64,000 bases of DNA. Source: Symsagittifera roscoffensis. Taxonomy: Eukaryota; Xenacoelomorpha; Acoela; Convolutidae. Under the pieces are notes generated by a model. It did not search any database. It worked only from the letters and a program-made list of their open reading frames with translations, and was not told the origin of the DNA. The translations under genes were made by a program, and so were the position numbers. The first letter of the stretch is position 1; each line of letters starts with the position of its first letter. Below are positions 54,201-64,000 of the stretch, piece after piece. The stretch is taken from assembly GCF_963678635.1 (NCBI RefSeq), contig NC_087062.1:83042012-83106011 (forward strand), given 5' to 3'.

Positions 54201-55450
54201 CAAAGAAATTTTGAAATATAGATCCAATCAGTACCGAAAAACTTCGATATCATGAGTCACTTCACTTGGCCGTTTTCTTTGTGATACTTGGTTTTGATCG
54301 CAAAAAACACACCCGAATACAATACTCCTCCCCAGTTTCAATGGTTCAAACGTTTTTTTTTGTTTCATGCTAGCTTCAAATATCTGGTTTGCGTTATGTA
54401 GAATCACTCTTAACTATCTTAAATATCTTCAATAGCTATTGAAGAATATAGCCAACAGACATTTGAAAAAAGGTCAGGAAATGCAAGGAGACAAAAAACT
54501 GTTTTCTAAACAAACAAGACTGCTCGTATCAGGGCGAAGCCCTGAATATTCCGACTGCCTTTTAAGGTTTATGGAGCAGCAGTAAAAACATTTAAAAAAT
54601 CAATGAAATAAAATAAAAACGAAAATTTCTTTTTGAAATTTTTAATGAAAATCATCCCCCCACTTGCCATATAAATCACAAAAAGATAGATTTCGTTCCT
54701 TGTAACAAATCAATTATGGCAAATAAGTTTCGTTCAACCAATTTGGAACAATTTATAAGACGGATTAAATCTCCGCTTACGCGTTAATAGCGCGAATTAT
54801 ATCGCGCGTTAATTGTCCCGAATTGGTCAAAATGGAAATCTTTAAACCTTAATAACTTTACAAAAAATAATCACAGGTGAAATATCTTTTCAAATTTAAG
54901 CTCAAGACAACAATACTTTTTGAATGATATAAAAAATGGCGTCAAAAATGGCTAGTTAAAAAGTCGAAACTTGTCTGAAGAAAAAAAACCCACCCCGAGC
55001 ACAAATATTCCGTTACTTTCGTATCAAAAGTCGGAACAAAAAAAATGACATTCTAATTGAAATGAATCAATATGAATTTTTTTGTCACACTTATTGTTAA
55101 AGCAAACCTACGGATCTAATTTTTTCCACATCAAAGAATTTTTTTATTATAGATCCAATCAATACCGATAATTTTCAATAGAATGTGTGACTTCACTTTG
55201 CCGTTTTCTTTGTGATTCTTATTGTGGCTCGCAAAAAAACACACCCGAATACAACACTCCTCCCCAGTTTCATTGGTGCAAACCTTTTTTACGCTAGCTT
55301 CAAGTATCTGGTGTGTATAATGTACAATCACTCTTAACTATTTTGAAGATCTACAATAGCTATTGAAGAATATTGCCAACAGGCATTTGAAAAAGAGTCA
55401 AGTAACGCAAGGAGACAAAAAATTGACTTAGTTTAGAAAATACAACTTCG
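54200..55450 (-). repeat. two GTCAATGAACG-family copies in reverse, one next to HINE copy D
   Basis: The blocks gatccaatcagtaccga, cacacccgaatacaatactc and atagccaacagacatttgaa (54230-54515) recur as gatccaatcaataccga, cacacccgaatacaacactc and attgccaacaggcatttgaa (55150-55450). They are two related copies about 920 bp apart. The reverse complement of their ends, cttgcgttacttgactct and tgtctgttggctat, matches the closing end of the intron copies. Confidence 0.65.
54513..55037 (-). mobile_element. HINE/Helentron-like element, copy D (reverse)
   Basis: Reverse orientation: aacaagactgctcgtatcag, perfect hairpin cagggcgaagccctg, then at the far side gttactttcgtatcaaaagt and cggaac. It contains the family's blocks (taatagcgcgaattatatcg, aagtcgaaacttgtctgaag, cccaccccgagcacaaatat). 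No ORF. Confidence 0.78.
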
Positions 55451-56141
55451 AATTTCGAAATTGTATTATAGAAAATTAATGGACTCAATATTCATTGAAT
55501 TTCAAGAACCTTTTATGATTGACACTTTTTTGATAAAAGTATCTCACTTTGAGTTAATTGGATCCATGGTTAAACGTCTATACCACTGGGAAATCTAAAA
55601 AATAAATCCCTCACAAGTTTTTTTTTACGCTTTCGGGACTGCAGAGTGCATTTTACTTAACATTTATCAGATGAGTTTGAATTGAATCCAAAAGTTCCAT
55701 CTATACCCATGTGAGTTCATAAATGTATTAATATAAATTTGTCAATTTGCGTTCGTGAAAAGATCAGTACGTGAAATTTGCTGCAAGAACAAAACTAGTT
55801 AACCTAGTTTTGCGTTTAATCGGCGAGAAAAAATACTTTACATGCACGCTCGCAAGTGAGCTATTGAGGAAGTTTGCAGACATGATTTAAAGGGAGAAAA
55901 CAACTGTTTTAGCATGGGAAAAATAGGTGAAAAACAAGATTGAACACATAGCTGTTTCGCTGACTAAACATGTTCGCAATTATTTTTTATTGTTCGCGTG
56001 AGAAAAAAAAAACGATTGCGAAGCTCCTAGTGAATGCACTTCTGAGGATATAAGAGGTTCTTAAGACTTTTTCCTGAAAAAAAAACAAACAAAAAATGCA
56101 GCAAGACCTGTATGCGAGTCTCCACTTCGTTCATTGACTCA
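55451..56141 (-). repeat. GTCAATGAACG-family head region, reverse
   Basis: The right edge read on the minus strand gives gagtcaatgaacgaagtgga, gactcgcatacaggtcttgc and a T-run with cag. This is the head of the family, as at 14891 and 17101. The part between about 55500 and 56050 is poorly related to other copies, so the element may be larger or composite. Confidence 0.5.
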
Positions 56142-57900
56142 GAAAAAAGTTTCCAAATCTGTCGTGGAATCTTTTTTGTTTCATTATTAATTGAACTTTA
56201 TGGCTAAATGAATAAGGCTATTCATTCGTTGATAATAGGCAAAACACCTTCAGCCAATTGTCTCTATTTTTATGTTTTTGTACCGTTTTCATTTTACCGT
56301 CCGGGATTTAGTTTTTATGTATTTCCCATCGCAGCCACAAGCTTGCCAGCAAAAAATGAGATAGCCTCAATCAAACAATGTTTCTGCATCATTCTTGGGA
56401 ACTAGTTTGTGAAAAAGCTTAAGTGAGAAAAAATTAGCAACAATTTCGGTTCTAATTAAATTTATTTAAGATTGATTATTTTTAAAACGCTTTTTGCGCG
56501 GGTATAACACAAAATTTGTGCAGTTTCTAAAACATTTTGTAGCCATAGCAAGCATGCCAGCTGCCTATTGAACAAACATCGGTGATCATTGGTGTGCCAA
56601 AAAGCTGACGTAAGCCTAGCTGTTTTGACGTTCAGATTACATCTATCAGCACAAAGGCACTGCGAGTTCCGACAACTCTTTTAAAAATATTGCGATTTCC
56701 GACATTTCTTTCATCTAGATATGCGGCCTCCCAAAGGCATTAGATGTGGTTTTTCTAAGCTTCTAAAGTTTTTCATACTTTGCTTTTTCGGCAACTATTT
56801 TCCCATTCTGATGAAAGTGACGGATTATTTGTGCGCGGGATAGTTTTTTCAAAAATTTTGAATAATTTCCATTCTTTTACTTATCAATTTAGAGAGATAT
56901 TTTTCTAACAGTCCAAAAAAACTTGATACAAAATCAATAATTTTGAGCCCTAGATGTTAAAGTTATCCGATCGTCTTTTTGTATAGCTTGGAAAAAAGCA
57001 CATGCAAAAAAAAGCTGATGATTGGTTTCAGTTAGATGAAAATGTGAAACAACAAAATTTGTAACTTAGCAAATATGAACAAAGCATATCTGTTTCTAGA
57101 GGCTAAAAAATTGCAAAAATTGCTAGAGGAAGAAAAAAATCAGATGCTAGAGAAACCTCACTAGAAGAAACCATCACTAGAAAAGATGTACATTTTTTCC
57201 GAAAACAAACTGAAAAAATTATTGACAACTTACTAGAACAAAAACAACAAGCAGAGTGTCCGTTATTTCATCAAAACAATGAAAAGTTTCAGCCCAAATT
57301 TGTTCCTCGATTCGCAAATTACCTCGTTTTATCGGACAACCCATACTGAAAAATTAATCAACAGGTTATTGGGCCACTAACCGCAAAACATTCAAATTCA
57401 TCGGCTACTATAAATAACGTTCATAATAATGTTGATAAATATACTTATGGGACAAGAATTGAATCTCTTGTTATGCATGTGCGACAAAATTCTTTTGATG
57501 GGGGACTAACCGGAAAAATTTTTTGAACATTTTGTGAAACCATTGAAAAATCTAATAAAAAAATTCAAGCCTCATAGAAATGCAGTGTGAAAAATAACTC
57601 CTGTGAAAAACGTTTTCTTGGCACAGATCAAAACAACACTGAAGTAAGCATTGTCAATGTTGCTCTGGAAAATATGTGTTTGGAAATAGATGGTACATTT
57701 TCCTAGTCACAATTTGAGTTTCTGGATACGAATCTAACAGCTACTAGTGAAAAAACTAAGATGCTATTTTTCTAAAAACGGTCTTACAATTCCCAATGCT
57801 GGAATTAAACAGTGGAAAAAAGTTTGCAAACCAGAGGACGTTTGAGCTGCAATTTTGACTGTCAGTTGATGAGTTTGCATAATTGCCGCTTTTTCATTTA
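56142..57900. other. no intact gene; possible LINE 5' part
   Basis: About 56810-56860 resembles a decayed start of the HINE-like family (gacggattatttgtgcgcgg). About 57060-57700 has Lys/Glu-rich and Asn-rich broken frames that may be the first ORF of the LINE that follows. No diagnostic motif is visible, so this is not called as a gene. Confidence 0.3.
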
Positions 57901-60610
57901 AATGCGTTCTGAGTTCAGGAATTGAACAACAAAGTACACTTTTGGCGAAACGTTATTTACTCAAACGCTTTCCCACTAAAGGAAAATAACACAATCAAAT
58001 ACCGGTCCTATTTATATCTGTATTTGATATTGTATTATATTAAATTAAACTTTCGGCGTATCGTAAAAAGACTTAAGTTAGTCCTTTCAGGAGACATTGA
58101 GGAGAATCCTGGTCACTTTCATGACCTGCTAGAACTAATATAATATGAACAATTTTGGAAACTGAAGGTCAAGCTAACACATTCAATTTCTGCTGGATAA
58201 ATTTCAGAAGCGTGCAGAACAAATATCTAAAAATTGTCAATTCTTTAGGTGAAAATTCGATGAACACTATAATTATAAGCAACAGAAACATGGCTCAACA
58301 ACTAAACAGTAATAAATTAATTTTTTAAGCTCAAGGCATATTTTTGCTCATCTCCCACGCTTAGAATGTACAAGTCTAAAAAATGGGGGAGAGTTTTGGA
58401 GTTTGGAGCAAATTTTCAATCAAAATGCATTTTGGTAAAGATCTCATGACTGCTTACAGGAAGTTTTTTTGAGTCATTATGTGTTGAAATTGAGTCATGA
58501 AGCCTGCAAAAAATTTTGATTAATGTTTCGTATTGCTCAAGAAAGAACCACTCTCAGTACTTTTTTGACGAATTAGGCTGATGAAATTTCTGAAGCGTTT
58601 GCTCCATAAATGGAAAATTTTATATTTGAGGATTACACTATAGATCATTTAAAACAAGACGAGTCATCAAATTTACGACTTTGCTGCAAATTGTGTTTTT
58701 TGCTTTACCAAACGTCACTAAACCATCACGAGTCACAGAAAATAATGTCTCACTTATCGACCCTTGCTTAATTTCCAACAACCAAATATTTTCTGCTAAT
58801 TCGTATGAATTTCTTTTTAACACAGACCACTATATGCTTACAAAAGAAACATCAATTTTTTGCAGGCAAAAATAGACGTCATTGAAATTGAGACAAGAAA
58901 ATTCCATAATTTCAATTGGAGAAAAAACAACCTAGAACTTGCAGTTTTTGATTGGTCAGAGAAGTCTAAAAACTACTCGGGATCTCTTATTGTCTAAAAA
59001 TTACTCCTTTTGTTGAAAATTTTTTGGGTGCGCACGCTCCATATCGCTCAAAAACCAAAAATCAAAAATTGGTTAACAAAAAAACCATGGATTAATAAAT
59101 TGATGATGACTCTGATAAACAATAAACATAGGCGATTCAAAACATAGAAAAACACTGGTTGTGACGTAGCGCTCAAAGAATACAAAAGGTTAGAAATTTG
59201 TTCAACCAAAAATTGACAGTTGGAATTAAAGAAAGTATTGTGCACATACAGTTTCCATGTTTCCTCAAGAAAACATAAATCACCCCTGTCTTCAAAAGAA
59301 GTATAACACAGGTTGCATAGGCCTAGTTGTGTGACAAACTCCCTTGTAAAAAAATTTGAACGCTTGCTTTCGAACCATTTTATGGAATAATTAAAACAAA
59401 ATTCGTTTTTAAACGTCTACCAATTCGGATTTCAGAAAAACAAATCTGCGACTGATGCAGTTATCATTTTTACCGAAACGGTTTGTCAAAACATGGATCA
59501 ATCAAGAAAAACAAGTGCACTTTTTCTAGATCTTGCTGAGACTTTCAATTCCATTTCTCAAAAAAAATTTTTTAGAAAAAATTGAATGTATGGTTTTACA
59601 AAAACGCATAAACTCAAATCTCCTAAACAATGTTTCCAGATACCGTCAACAATTAGTAAAGCCTCAAACTCGTTGTTCTGACTGGATAACACTTAATCAT
59701 GGCGTTCCACAAAGTACTGTTTTGGGACCATTAATTTCTTTTTCATCACGTAAATGAGTTTAAAAACCAAATCAACAGGAACATGATTTCAGTGCAATTT
59801 GCAGATGATACAAGTATCTTATAAACAGAAAACTCAATTAAAGACCGAAGAACCTCAATGCTGGAAACATTAGAAAAAGTACGTGAAAATTTGAATCTAA
59901 ACAAACTTGTTCTTAATGTTGATATAATAAAACGGAATTTATTCTCTTTAGGGAAAATGAGAAATTACGAAAAATCAGTTATAGGGAAGAAACAATACAC
60001 GCAAAGGAATATGTCAAGTATCCTGGAGTCTTAGTGGACAAAACTCTTACTTTTCCAGCTGAATTGAATAAATGTTTCAGCAAATTGGCTGTTGCAATTA
60101 AATCAATATACTGCGTTCGACATTCGGTACCATTAGATAATTATGCTTTTAAAACCACTAGTTTTGTCACATACAACTTTCAATTCGGCATTTTTTCAAA
60201 ATCTACCCGTGTCTCAATTTAATAGAATAAACAGACAAATTAAATGGGTAATCAAAATGTGCTATCTCCGCAGAAAGTATGATCAAGCACGAGATCCACT
60301 TCTCAAGTCTAACGTCTTACCGGCCGAGCTTTTCATTACCTAGCATAGCTTGACAAGAATATTCGATGTGGTGAAAAATTTTAAGAAAAAAGAAATTGGT
60401 GGGCAGTTTATCTATAACAGAGTACCTGTAAAAGTAAACGAACCCATAAAACAAATAAAACAAAACAGATTCCTGAAAGTAAATTGGGGAAAAAAATCTA
60501 TAGTAAACAGTAGTTGTAATAAATGTAACAATTTAAACGAAAAATTGAATCTATAGTAAACAATAGTTGTAATAAATGTAACAATTTAAACGAAAAATTG
60601 AAAAAAAACT
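57901..60610 (+). mobile_element. decayed CR1/L2/Jockey-type LINE
   Basis: Plus-strand islands in order: a 2A-like word near 58090; decayed endonuclease; a linker with KPWINKLMMTLINNKHRRFK (about 59080-59140); RT blocks NVYQFGFQKNKSATDA (about 59410-59460), GVPQSTVLGP (about 59702-59731) and VQFADDTSI with the catalytic Asp pair (59792-59818). The post-RT block YPGVLVDKTLTF and a C-terminal conserved region follow (about 60012-60560). Frameshifts and stops are scattered throughout. A 54-bp tandem duplication (60497-60600) lies at the 3' end. Confidence 0.8.
58069..58116 (+). pseudogene. 2A-like word at the LINE ORF start
   Basis: The frame reads LKLVLSGDIEENPGH. The 2A ribosome-skipping consensus ends D-x-E-x-N-P-G-P, and such words are known at the start of LINE ORFs in several aquatic invertebrates. 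Here the last Pro is replaced by His, and the frame stops about ten codons later, so activity is not expected. Confidence 0.65.
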
Positions 60611-60980
60611 AGGGCTAATCAAAAATTTAAAATTGAACTAAATTTTTTTGATACTATTTTTATATCTAATTTTAGTATTGTTTTAAAATTTTCTTTTATA
60701 CAAGTTGTAATTGCATATTTACAGACCGGTGTAGATGTTGATTTGTACCTTATTATGATAATTCTGTTTTGTAGCAGCATGTTTTTTTAACCAGCTTGTA
60801 TGTTTAACCAAGCGGTTGTTTTGAATTTACATGTTTGTGAAAAAAAAATCTGAAAAAAAATCTAAGAACTCATCTCTTTTTGGAAAATTTAATTTTGCTT
60901 AAAAAATTGTTTAAACCGTTCTCTCAAACGTTTTTTGTATATATTTTAAAAAGCAGGCAAAATCATCAAAACTTCACCGA
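60611..60980. other. intergenic, nothing recognised
   Basis: AT-rich flank of the LINE with no coding sequence, leading into a hAT-type MITE. Confidence 0.4.
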
Positions 60981-61292
60981 CAGGGGCGGATCTAGAATTT
61001 TCTCGAGGGGGGCGGATTTTTAAAAAATTTTCAAAAATTTTGACGACCTTTTCTTGGGTCGACCAAATCGATTTTTCGAAATCTTCTAAAGCAGTAAAAA
61101 GACCTAACTTCGCTGGCAGACAAGTTTTGAAAAAACAGGTACAAAATAATCGTTTTTGAGCATTTTTTGGAAAATGTTGACAAAAAAATTGCGTTTTTTT
61201 GGCGCGCGCTCCCACCCAAGGCGCCTTTAGAAAAATTTCAGGGTCGGTCGCCAAAAATGGTTTTCTTAAAAAGTACCAAAGTACCACCCCTG
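60981..61292 (+). mobile_element. hAT-type MITE copy
   Basis: It starts caggggcggatctaga, then tctcgaggggggcgga; internal blocks are ttgggtcgaccaaatcg, gcgttttttt-ggcgcgcgct and caaggcgcctttag. It ends accacccctg. The flanking octamers (ttcaccga and gaagtgga) do not match, so no target duplication is visible. Confidence 0.75.
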
Positions 61293-61589
61293 GAAGTGGA
61301 GCACCCTTGTTTGATTTGAAAGTTTCATTTTTGGAAAAGGTAATGTTTGCTATTCATCGTATTTATTGAAACTCATAGCGCAAGCTGCAAATTGGTCCGG
61401 CTTATAAATCATTTTAAACTGAATTGAAGCAAGCCTTTGGTTGTTTCAAAAAGCGCTTGGCTAGATGAAAAACAAGTTTCTATGGATTTCACTTTGCGTG
61501 TGTGAGATTTGCAATGCACACAAAGTCAAGTGTGTGTTCGAAGAAAACTTAAAGTTTTTTAACCAAAAACAACTTCAGATATTTGAGGC
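61293..61589. other. intergenic spacer, nothing recognised
   Basis: AT-rich sequence without a supportable gene. A short open frame running into the next feature (61465-61704) is not convincing, since its second half is satellite. Confidence 0.35.
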
Positions 61590-61633
61590 TAATCGGAAAA
61601 TTCAGGGCTCCAACCTGATACGAGCAGTATTGC
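61590..61633 (+). mobile_element. HINE-like 3' end remnant at the satellite edge
   Basis: aatcggaaaattcagggctc, caacctgatacgagcagtat and tgct parallel the family's end (gtcggaacattcagggcttc, gccctgatacgagcagtctt, gtt). A hairpin CAGG...CCTG is kept. The rest of the element is not recognisable upstream. Confidence 0.6.
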
Positions 61634-61654
61634 TGCTGTCTCCACAAAATGTTT

Positions 61655-62763
61655 TAGAAAATTTGACCCATACTGTGATAGACAATCACAAAGCCACCTT
61701 TTGAACGTTGAGCTCTTTTTTATCCCGAACGAACCAAGGTAACAAGTTCTACTTATGACTCGACTTTGAAAATTCTGCCACTGAGAATCCGTGGTGAAGA
61801 GGAGTATTTTTAGGTTGAGAAGCCGAAACATAGATCGAGGAAAATTTGACCCATACTGTGATAGACAATCACAAAGCCACCTTTTGAACGTTGAGCTCTT
61901 TTTTATCCGGAACGAACCAAGGTAACAAGTTCTACTTATGACTCGACTTTGAAAATTCTGCCACTGAGAATCCGTGGTGAAGAGGAGTATTTTTAGGTTG
62001 AGAAGCCGAAACATAGATCGAGGAAAATTTGACCCATACTGTGATAGACAATCACAAAGCCACCTTTTGAACGTTGAGCTCTTTTTTATCCGGAACGAAC
62101 CAAGGTAACAAGTTCTACTTATGACTCGACTTTGAAAATTCTGCCACTGAGAATCCGTGGTGAAGAGGAGTATTTTTAGGTTGAGAAGCCGAAACATAGA
62201 TCGAGGAAAATTTGACCCATACTGTGATAGACAATCACAAAGCCACCTTTTGAACGTTGAGCTCTTTTTTTATCCGGAACGAACCAAGGTAACAAGTTCT
62301 ACTTATGACTCGACTTTGAAAATTCTACCACTGAGAATCCGTGGTGAAGAGGAGTATTTTTAGGTTGAGAAGCCGAAACATAGATCGAGGAAAATTTGAC
62401 CCATACTGTGATAGACAATCACAAAGCCACCTTTTGAACTTTGAGCTCTTTTTTTATCCGGAACGAACCAAGGTAACAAGTTCTACTTATGACTCGACTT
62501 TGAAAATTCTGCCACTGAGAATCCGTGGTGAAGAGGAGTATTTTTAGGTTGAGAAGCCGAAACATAGATCGAGGAAAATTTGACCCATACTGTGATAGAC
62601 AATCACAAAGCCACCTTTTGAACGTTGAGCTCTTTTTTTTATCCGGAACGAACCAAGGTAACAAGTTCTACTTATGACTCGACTTTGAAAATTCTGCCAC
62701 TGAGAATCCGTGGTGAAGAGGAGTATTTTCAGGTTGAGAAGCCGAAACATAGATCGAGGACAG
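61655..62763 (+). repeat. satellite array: six copies of a 183/184-bp unit
   Basis: Units begin at the word atttgacccatactgtg at 61661, 61844, 62027, 62210, 62394 and 62578. The period is 183 bp for three steps and 184 for two; the extra base is in a T run before atccggaacg. Copies are almost identical (isolated changes such as ctgcca/ctacca and ttgaacg/ttgaact). The last unit breaks off at gatcgaggacagttg. Open frames across the array arise because 183 is a multiple of three; they stop making sense once the unit becomes 184. Confidence 0.97.
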
Positions 62764-63049
62764 TTGAAAAAGATGTCGGTTTTTCTAAAACTATTTCCTC
62801 TCCTATTGCAAAAAAGGGAACAAAATCGCAACTAGTTACAAAATCGGGAGATGCGTAGCTGTTGATTAAGTTCTATAATGGGGTAGATTTTTATACTAGA
62901 TGCAATTTACGCTTTCTATTCGAAAATCTTATAAAATTGGATTATAGATTTTTGTTCGCCTACCAAAATTAATTTAATCAGTTGAATAGCTTGATCTATA
63001 GTAAATTCATGTTTATCGGCATCTGCGACCAACTTGGCCTACATAGAAC
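62764..63049. other. short spacer, nothing recognised
   Basis: Unique AT-rich sequence between the satellite and the next MITE. Confidence 0.4.
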
Positions 63050-63297
63050 CAGGCGCGGATCTAGGACTTAGGACTTTCTCGAGGGGGGGAGGATTTTCAA
63101 AAAAAGAGAGAATTCTTTCTCGACGTTTTTAGGTCGACCAAATTGATTTTCTGAGCTCTCACAAAGCACTATAAAGACCCTATATAGACCAAATTTTTTG
63201 CGCCACTGGCAAAATTTTCAAAAAACAGGCCAAAAAAAGCGTTTTCGTGCACTTTTAAAAAAATTCGACCAAAAAATTGCGTTCAAGTCCGCTACTG
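63050..63297 (+). mobile_element. hAT-type MITE copy, shortened
   Basis: It starts caggcgcggatctagg and then tctcgagggggggaggat, with the internal ttttaggtcgaccaaattga, gctctcacaaagcacta and ccaaaaaattgcgtt blocks. It ends abruptly at gtccgctactg. The flanking octamers catagaac and caaggaac agree at six of eight positions, a possible aged target duplication. Confidence 0.68.
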
Positions 63298-64000
63298 CAA
63301 GGAACGACTACGGGTTTTGGTTTAAGTTTGTGCGGATTATTGTCTAAATTTTGCGTCAATTGAAAAAAATCTGTCAATTCTTACGCCTACCTGCGGAAAC
63401 ACAAATGGGCAAAAATGCTAGAATTTCAGAATTTTGTAGCTCACCTTTTAAAAAACACTAATTCAACAATTGTTTTTGTTTCAACAGGAGTTTACCACAG
63501 TTGTCACGTCTTAGTTTTCACTCAATTAAAATTACCGAATTCTTTTTCAACTCAGGCAGTTTTTTTGCTGCACGTGTTTTCTCTGAAATTCAACACCATT
63601 CCAGACAAAATTATGAGATTTATTTTATTATTTTATTGCGTTGTTTTTCAAAACTTTTTCAGTTTTTTGACTTTTTTTGTCTGACAGTTCACAGTGCTAT
63701 GTCTGCGTGGTATCGCAATTGGTGCAAAACTCTTCTTCGCATCTGTGTTAAAAACATGTTTGCGCTTGATTTTTAATCATTTGATAAAAATCATTTAAAA
63801 GCATCCAAAATTTCAAAAATTTTTTGGTTTGTTGTTCAAATTTTTATTGTTTTTCTCTATTGAATATTAATGTTACACAATGAAGTCTGATCAGGTGAAA
63901 AAACGAAAGGTTTTTCTTGCTACTTTAGGCGCATTTTGGTCAAAACAATCATGCTATTCAGAAACAGTTTTCCCCTGTAGCCAACTGGGTCAGCTATAGG
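63298..64000. other. right edge, nothing recognised
   Basis: Two overlapping open frames (63415-63684 and 63501-63776) are rich in Phe and Leu from T-runs and show no domain. The word ggtatcgcaattggtgcaaaa at about 63709 is shared with 24.7 and 49.5 kb, so part of this is an old dispersed repeat. Confidence 0.35.

Noticed and set aside
57000-57060. Hammerhead ribozyme near agctgatgattgg (also checked at 20370 and 58574)
   Set aside because: CTGATGA is present but no matching GAAA core and stems follow at the needed spacing.
61589-62197. Minus-strand open frame of about 200 codons made of 61-residue repeats
   Set aside because: It lies on the 183-bp satellite. Three units of 183 bp keep any frame open; where the unit is 184 bp the frame is lost. 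No start or splice context.
61655-62763. CRISPR array
   Set aside because: Direct tandem satellite without spacers, in an animal genome.

Overview
This is a gene-poor, AT-rich, intron-containing nuclear DNA window from an animal, most likely an invertebrate. The evidence is a multi-exon gene with GT-AG introns whose phases agree from exon to exon, a BEL/Pao retroelement (a group known only from animals), a Ty3-type LTR element, CR1/L2/Jockey-like LINE copies and several families of short DNA elements. I cannot name the species. No rRNA gene, intact tRNA gene, operon or CRISPR array is visible.

Layout. 1-0.4 kb: one possible short coding exon on the minus strand. 0.4-5.2 kb: two copies of an element built from a unique head, about 150-170 bp degenerate tandem units and a shared tail; a third copy lies at 11.4-12.6 kb. 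7.6-18.5 kb: the only host gene I can assemble, seven exons on the plus strand. It encodes a multi-pass membrane protein of about 490-550 residues with a large loop after the first membrane segment and a Ser/Pro-rich tail ending in a PDZ-ligand-like motif. Its architecture recalls the PMP22/claudin/TARP four-helix proteins, but identity is not proven. Its introns are filled with dispersed repeats, a fold-back element, a 43-bp minisatellite and a nested Helentron/HINE-like element.

18.5-27.5 kb: intergenic, with repeat fragments, a 650-bp fold-back whose arms carry a tRNA-like Pol III promoter, and a 198-bp tandem duplication. 27.8-32.7 kb: a frame-broken BEL/Pao element on the minus strand. 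34.0-43.1 kb: a complete Ty3-type LTR element on the minus strand, with 2.3-2.4 kb LTRs, a perfect 5-bp target duplication, and gag, protease and integrase but no reverse transcriptase or RNase H. 44.4-46.6 kb and 57.9-60.6 kb: decayed LINE copies. Between and around them lie four long copies of the HINE-like family (17.4, 44.8, 51.7 and 54.5 kb), hAT-type MITEs that start CAGGGGCGGATCTAGG (one with a perfect 8-bp duplication), a second degenerate tandem array (48.1-49.1 kb) and a six-copy 183/184-bp satellite (61.65-62.76 kb).

The elements have been inserting into one another. HINE-like copies interrupt a LINE and a dispersed intron repeat, a hAT-type end adjoins the truncated end of the BEL/Pao element, and the RT-less Ty3 element looks recent because its LTRs are almost identical. 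All assignments come from reading the sequence by eye; no database search was run.
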